Origin: Hevea brasiliensis
Taxonomy: Eukaryota > Streptophyta > Magnoliopsida > Malpighiales > Euphorbiaceae
Length of the DNA stretch: 64,000 nucleotides
Assembly (NCBI RefSeq): GCF_030052815.1
Contig: NC_079510.1
Coordinates: forward strand, 8,255,375-8,319,374
Reading direction: 5' to 3'
A program made the position numbers and the translations under genes. This document shows, one piece after another, positions 59,978-64,000 of this stretch. Each line of letters begins with the position of its first letter. The stretch's first letter is position 1. The notes below the pieces were generated by a model. It saw nothing but the letters and a program-made list of their open reading frames with translations. It was not told the origin of the DNA and searched no databases.

Positions 59978-60455
59978 AACAAGCCTTATTGAAAATTTTC
60001 AAATCTATGTCGCAAATGAAAGTTCTTTCCTTCAATTCTGCTAAAAAATTTTCAGTGAACCAAATAATTTAACAAGAAAAATCATGCTTAATCTTCTGCA
60101 CTAGACCTTCAAACAATAAAACTAAAAAACCTTTGATGCTGTATTGAAATTCTAGAATTTTGATAAGCATTTGAATGAAAAAAGAAAGAAATCATACAAA
60201 AAAGAGAAGAAACAAGAGATACCTTAGGATTGTATTTGGGTTGGATGGCTTGAAGGGTGTCTTCTTAATGATGATTAGATGCATATGAACAAGATATAAT
60301 AAATTGTATATTATTTCTGTCCTGGAAGGCTAGATCAGCAAGTACAGAGAGTTCAAGTAATGAAAATTCATCAAGGTGTAAGAAGGACGAAAGGGGACTA
60401 GCACAAGCAAGAAAAAGGGCATAAAAGCAAAGCAAGATTGTTGAATTCTTGAAGG

Positions 60456-60460
<5 letters not shown>
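59978..60460 (-). promoter_or_regulatory. 5' region of the ATL gene with possible UTR intron
   Basis: On the minus strand, AAG|GTATCT at about 60222 is a good donor and TTTTTTAGCAG at about 60038-60048 a fair acceptor. A 5' UTR intron of about 180 bp is possible. This is inference from splice consensus only. I do not place a TATA box. Confidence 0.3.

Positions 60461-60507
<47 letters not shown>
60460..60507. repeat. (CT)n microsatellite, (GA)n upstream of the ATL gene
   Basis: About 24 CT units, about 480 bp upstream of the ATL start codon. On the gene strand it is (GA)n, a tract often found in plant core promoters and 5' leaders and a target of GAGA-binding BBR/BPC factors. Its use here is inference. 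Confidence 0.93.
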
Positions 60508-60509
<2 letters not shown>

Positions 60510-62482
60510 TTTATTTTCCTTTTCTTTGTTCCTCTCTTTTTCTTTTCTTTATCCCTCTTTCTGAGATAATGGTTTGTTGACTAAAGAGTGGAGTGTTGAT
60601 GTTGGTTGGGAATTCAATAAAGTAATAAATACCTTTATTATTATCCAACACATTTGCAGTTGGAGCTTCCAAGTAAATAGGCTAAATCTTATACCATACG
60701 CCTATAAAGTGAGCGAATAAATATGCAATTTAGCTATAAAAAATAAGGTAAATAAAATTTTTAGGCATAATTTCCCCCAAGTCTTTATGATGGACTCTGA
60801 AATTAGGTGGACCTCAATCATGAATGCATTTTGCTACTAATAAGGTTAATTTTGTTTCCTGAACAATGTGACCAAACAACATGTGTATATTGGAGTTAAT
60901 ATAAAAAATTGAGTAATTTATAATTTAATCTTCAAGATATAACAAAATTATAGTTTAATATTTTTATTTTTTATAAAAATTAAACTAATCCCTGATATAT
61001 ATTAAAATTCATTGCTAGTGAATTGAAAGGTATAATAGTTTAGTCAATCTCATTTATCTTTTATAATAATTTAATCTCTATAATATTAATATTTATAATA
61101 ATTTACTTTTTTAGAATTGAATTGATTATTTTGATTTATAGTTGAATAGCGTTAAATTTTAAAGGAAGAAGAAATACTATCATGTGCTAATTTATTTTTA
61201 TAAAATAAAAAAATATTATAAATTTTATTATATCTCAAAGATTAAATTAAAAAATATTTAAAATTTTTTTAATATTTTTCTTTTTTATATTTGAAACATC
61301 AAATATATATATATGAACATTAATATAATATAAAATTATTTCTAAATTTAACAGCTATAAATTAGAATTTTTTATAAAAAATCTATCTATATTAACTAAG
61401 TTTTTCTTAGAAGTTACACACTTTCTAAGGAAAGTTTGACATATTAATTAATATTTTAATTTTTACTTCAATTAATTATGTTAAATTTATAATTTAAAAA
61501 ATAAAATAATAAATTTCATTAAATGACCATTGGTTTATAATTTATAGTTATTATTTTGTAAAGGTGATAAAAAAATGTAATTTAATTAAAAAATTAAATG
61601 GGATATGTAAATATTAAAAATAAAATATTAAATAATGGTATTGTATTTATATGTTATAAATTTAAATCATTATATTTGAAAAAATATTAAAAATAATTTT
61701 AATAAAAAATAAAATATTAAAATTTAAATTAAATATAAAAAAATAATTTTTATTAAATTTATTTAACTAGTAAGTAATAAGGCTGAAATACACATTAAAA
61801 TCACTCTAAATAAATTACGTTCAGTTAGTGTTTAAAATTATAAGATTTTTAAATTTAAATTTTATTAAAATTTAATTAATAAAAAAATTAGATTAAATAT
61901 AATATTACACTTTAATATTTTATTTACTATTTTAATATCAAATTTTTTTTTCCCAATAATTGCTCTTATTTTCTTGTTTTTGATTGCTGTGCCTTGGTCA
62001 AGCCGTCCAAGCAATTCGAACGTATTTTTACGACAGACAGGCTTTTTACATAAATAAAAAAAAAAAAGAAAAATAGAAAAGGGGAATATATGATGGCACA
62101 TAGTTATGCCACACTCAGCGCGCTTGATTGGCTCTTGTAAGTGCTGCTGTGTGGGCCTATCCTACTTAAATGTTCTGTAGATTCCACAAGACATAAGCTT
62201 ATGTTCTTCATTTAGTCCCAACAGAACCCATGCCTTTTTTTTTCTATGCAATTCAGCTTTTTCAAATAAAAAAAAAAAACAACAATTCAGCTTAATTTGG
62301 CTCAATTTTATTATAAATTAATAAGATATAATTCCAATCCTTAATCAATAACAAGTAAGCAGTGTTTTAAAATTAAATGTGTTAATAAATTAATTTCATA
62401 ATTAATAAGATATAGTTCAATTGATTCGATCAATTTAATATGCATAAATTGTTAAAAATAATTTATAATAATTTTAAAATAA
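60508..62482. other. AT-rich intergenic region, no gene seen
   Basis: No family signature in any frame. The minus-strand open frame 61865-62101 is low-complexity Lys/Ile/Phe sequence. A short higher-GC patch at about 62090-62160 (GCCACACTCAGCGCGCTTGA) stands out from its surroundings, but I cannot assign it. Confidence 0.6.
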
Positions 62483-62880
62483 GAATTAAAATTAGATAGA
62501 ATTTACCAATTATTAATGATATTTTTTATTATAAATGATTTCGACTAAAATTCAAATTTAAAACATTATGATTTTCAAAACAATTCTAATATAAATATAT
62601 TAAAACTCATATATAGTAATTTAATTTTTTTTATTTAATCAATTTAAATCTCATTTGTTTCATAAAAATAATTTATTATTGAATTAAAATTAGATAGAAT
62701 TTACCAATTATTAATGATATTTTTTTTATTATAAATGGTTTCAACTAAAATTTAAATTTAAGACATTGTGATTTTCAAAACAACTCTAATATAAATAAAC
62801 TAAAACTCATATATAGTAATTTAATTTTTTTTATTTAATCAATTTAAATCTCATTTATTTCATAAAAATAATTTATTATT
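62483..62880. repeat. 198-bp tandem duplication
   Basis: Two adjacent units (62483-62680 and 62681-62880) share GAATTAAAATTAGATAGAAT, then ATTAATGATATTTTTT and CATATATAGTAATTTAATT in the same order with few differences. AT-rich and noncoding. Confidence 0.9.
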
Positions 62881-63350
62881 GAAAATATATTTAATAAAAA
62901 TTATTTTCTAATATAAGAAAATATTTTCTATTAAGATATATATATATTCACATCTTAATAAGATTATAAAACTCTAGAAAATAACTTTTTTTTTCTAAAA
63001 AGAAAGTTATTTTTCTTAAAAAAGACTTCTTTTTAATTAAGAAAATATTTTCTATAAATCCATTTTTATGAGTATCTTAAAAATTAAAAAATAGGAAAAA
63101 TATTTTTTTTAAAAAAAATATTTTTTTTTTGCAAAATAAATGGAGCCAATTTTTTTATTTTTTTATTTTTTAAATGTCTTTCATATAGGTCTCAAGCCTA
63201 GTAGTAATATTGTTTGGAGAATTACAGTAAATGGGCAGGTAATTAGATTAATGATTTATAATTCACTTAAGTTTATTTTTTATTTTTTTATTTTAAAATT
63301 CTAATATTATAAAATTAAAATTTATGTGGAAACTCAATAAAAAGAACTAA

Positions 63351-63660
63351 GGCTATGTTTGAATTGAAGGAAAATAAAGGAGGAAGGGAAATTATGAAGG
63401 AAAATAAACATATTTTCTCTTTTCTCTTGTTTGGGAATGAAAAAAAATTGAAAAGAGTGAAAAATAAAGGTGGAAAATAATAAATGCATTTACTATTTAT
63501 TTCCTCTCCATTTTGGAGAGAAAGTGAGTGAAAAAATCATAAAATTATTTTTTTATCTCTATAATTTTTTATTTTAATTTCAAATAAAAAGGACAAAATA
63601 GACATTTCACTATTTAAAAAACTTTTTCCTCCTTATTTTCCTCCCTAATATCCAAACAAG
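63351..63660. mobile_element. Possible MITE of about 310 bp
   Basis: The left arm GTTTGAATTGAAGGAAAATA pairs in inverted sense with the right arm around 63626-63658 (TTTTCCTCCCTAATATCCAA). The interior is A/T-rich with no gene. TTTGG-type arms are common in plant MITEs. Pairing is imperfect and no clear TSD is visible. Confidence 0.35.
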
Positions 63661-64000
63661 AAAAGGAAAATAACTTTTACATTATTTATATTTTTTTTTC
63701 TTATTTTTTCTCCTTTATTTTCTTTTCTCTATGAAAAAGTTCCCATACATAGTGTAAGAGAAAAATGACACAGCAGTCTAAAGTATGATATACTTAATTG
63801 GGAGCGTAAAGGCAGAGTCAAAAACTAAAAAGCATGTCAATGAATTAGCCCAGCATCAGTCATTTTGACAACAAAGCTTTAATAGTCATGGCGAGATAGA
63901 AATCCAAGATTCAAAGTCTCTCTCTCTCACACACACACTTTACTCATTGCCAGCTACCTTTTCTCTTCTTTTTATCCTAGCTTTATTAGTGGACTCACTC
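63661..64000. other. Window end, no gene seen; possible start of a 5' leader
   Basis: A TCTCTCTCTCTCACACACACAC tract (63918-63939) and pyrimidine-rich sequence up to the end resemble a plant 5' leader of a plus-strand gene beyond the window. No start codon or coding frame is visible here. Confidence 0.25.

Noticed and set aside
61865..62101. Minus-strand open frame of 78 codons
   Set aside because: Low-complexity Ile/Lys/Phe product of AT-rich DNA, with no motif and no support for a promoter.

Overview
This is a gene-poor, AT-rich plant nuclear window, almost certainly from a eudicot. The evidence is Ty3/gypsy and Ty1/copia polyprotein fragments, initiator-Met and Asp tRNA primer sites, 5-bp target-site duplications (TSDs), long LTRs starting TGTAACACC or TGTCACACC, and one intact single-exon ATL-type RING-H2 gene. 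I cannot name the species. About 58 kb is a nested pile of retrotransposons. Elements are numbered E1-E11 here, and most borders are fixed by matching TSDs.

Layout. The oldest readable layer is a decayed DUF4283 / zinc-knuckle coding sequence on the minus strand (52016 down to 51809, then 21987 down to about 21515). E1, a minus-strand gypsy element (5' LTR 16363-21514, gag 13807-14916, retropepsin 1217-1768, RT 555-1016, leaving the window at the left), sits in it. E1 is itself hit by E2 (complete Tekay-type chromovirus, 1797-13697, TSD CATAA, 3.5-kb LTRs), by E3 (LTR end at 1-559) and by E4 (4.45-kb solo LTR, 16798-21247, TSD TGGCA).

The same DUF4283 sequence is hit by E5 (21988-51803, plus strand, TSD ATTTC), an Athila-like element with tRNA-Asp primer site, a gag fragment and no visible pol. 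E5 holds E6 (Tekay-type solo LTR, 23578-40642), which holds E7 (solo LTR, 26601-40107, TSD TTATG), which holds E8 (copia element with 2.1-kb LTRs, 30314-39869). E5 also holds solo LTRs E9 (41496-44883) and E10 (45836-49570, TSD CCCTT).

Right part. At 52286-58524 a roughly 1.1-kb element with terminal inverted repeats appears to be split by copia element E11 (52906-58006, TSD ATGTG). The only intact host gene is an ATL51/52-like membrane RING-H2 E3 ligase (58883-59977, minus) with a (GA)n tract upstream. The last 3.5 kb is AT-rich intergenic DNA with a 198-bp tandem duplication and a possible MITE.

The most notable structure is inside the LTRs. E2, E4, E6, E7, E9 and E10 all carry a diverged module repeated about every 190-215 bp, with near-identical spacing from copy to copy. 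E7 also carries a block of about 300 bp inverted relative to E9, E4 and E10. No new enzyme system was found.
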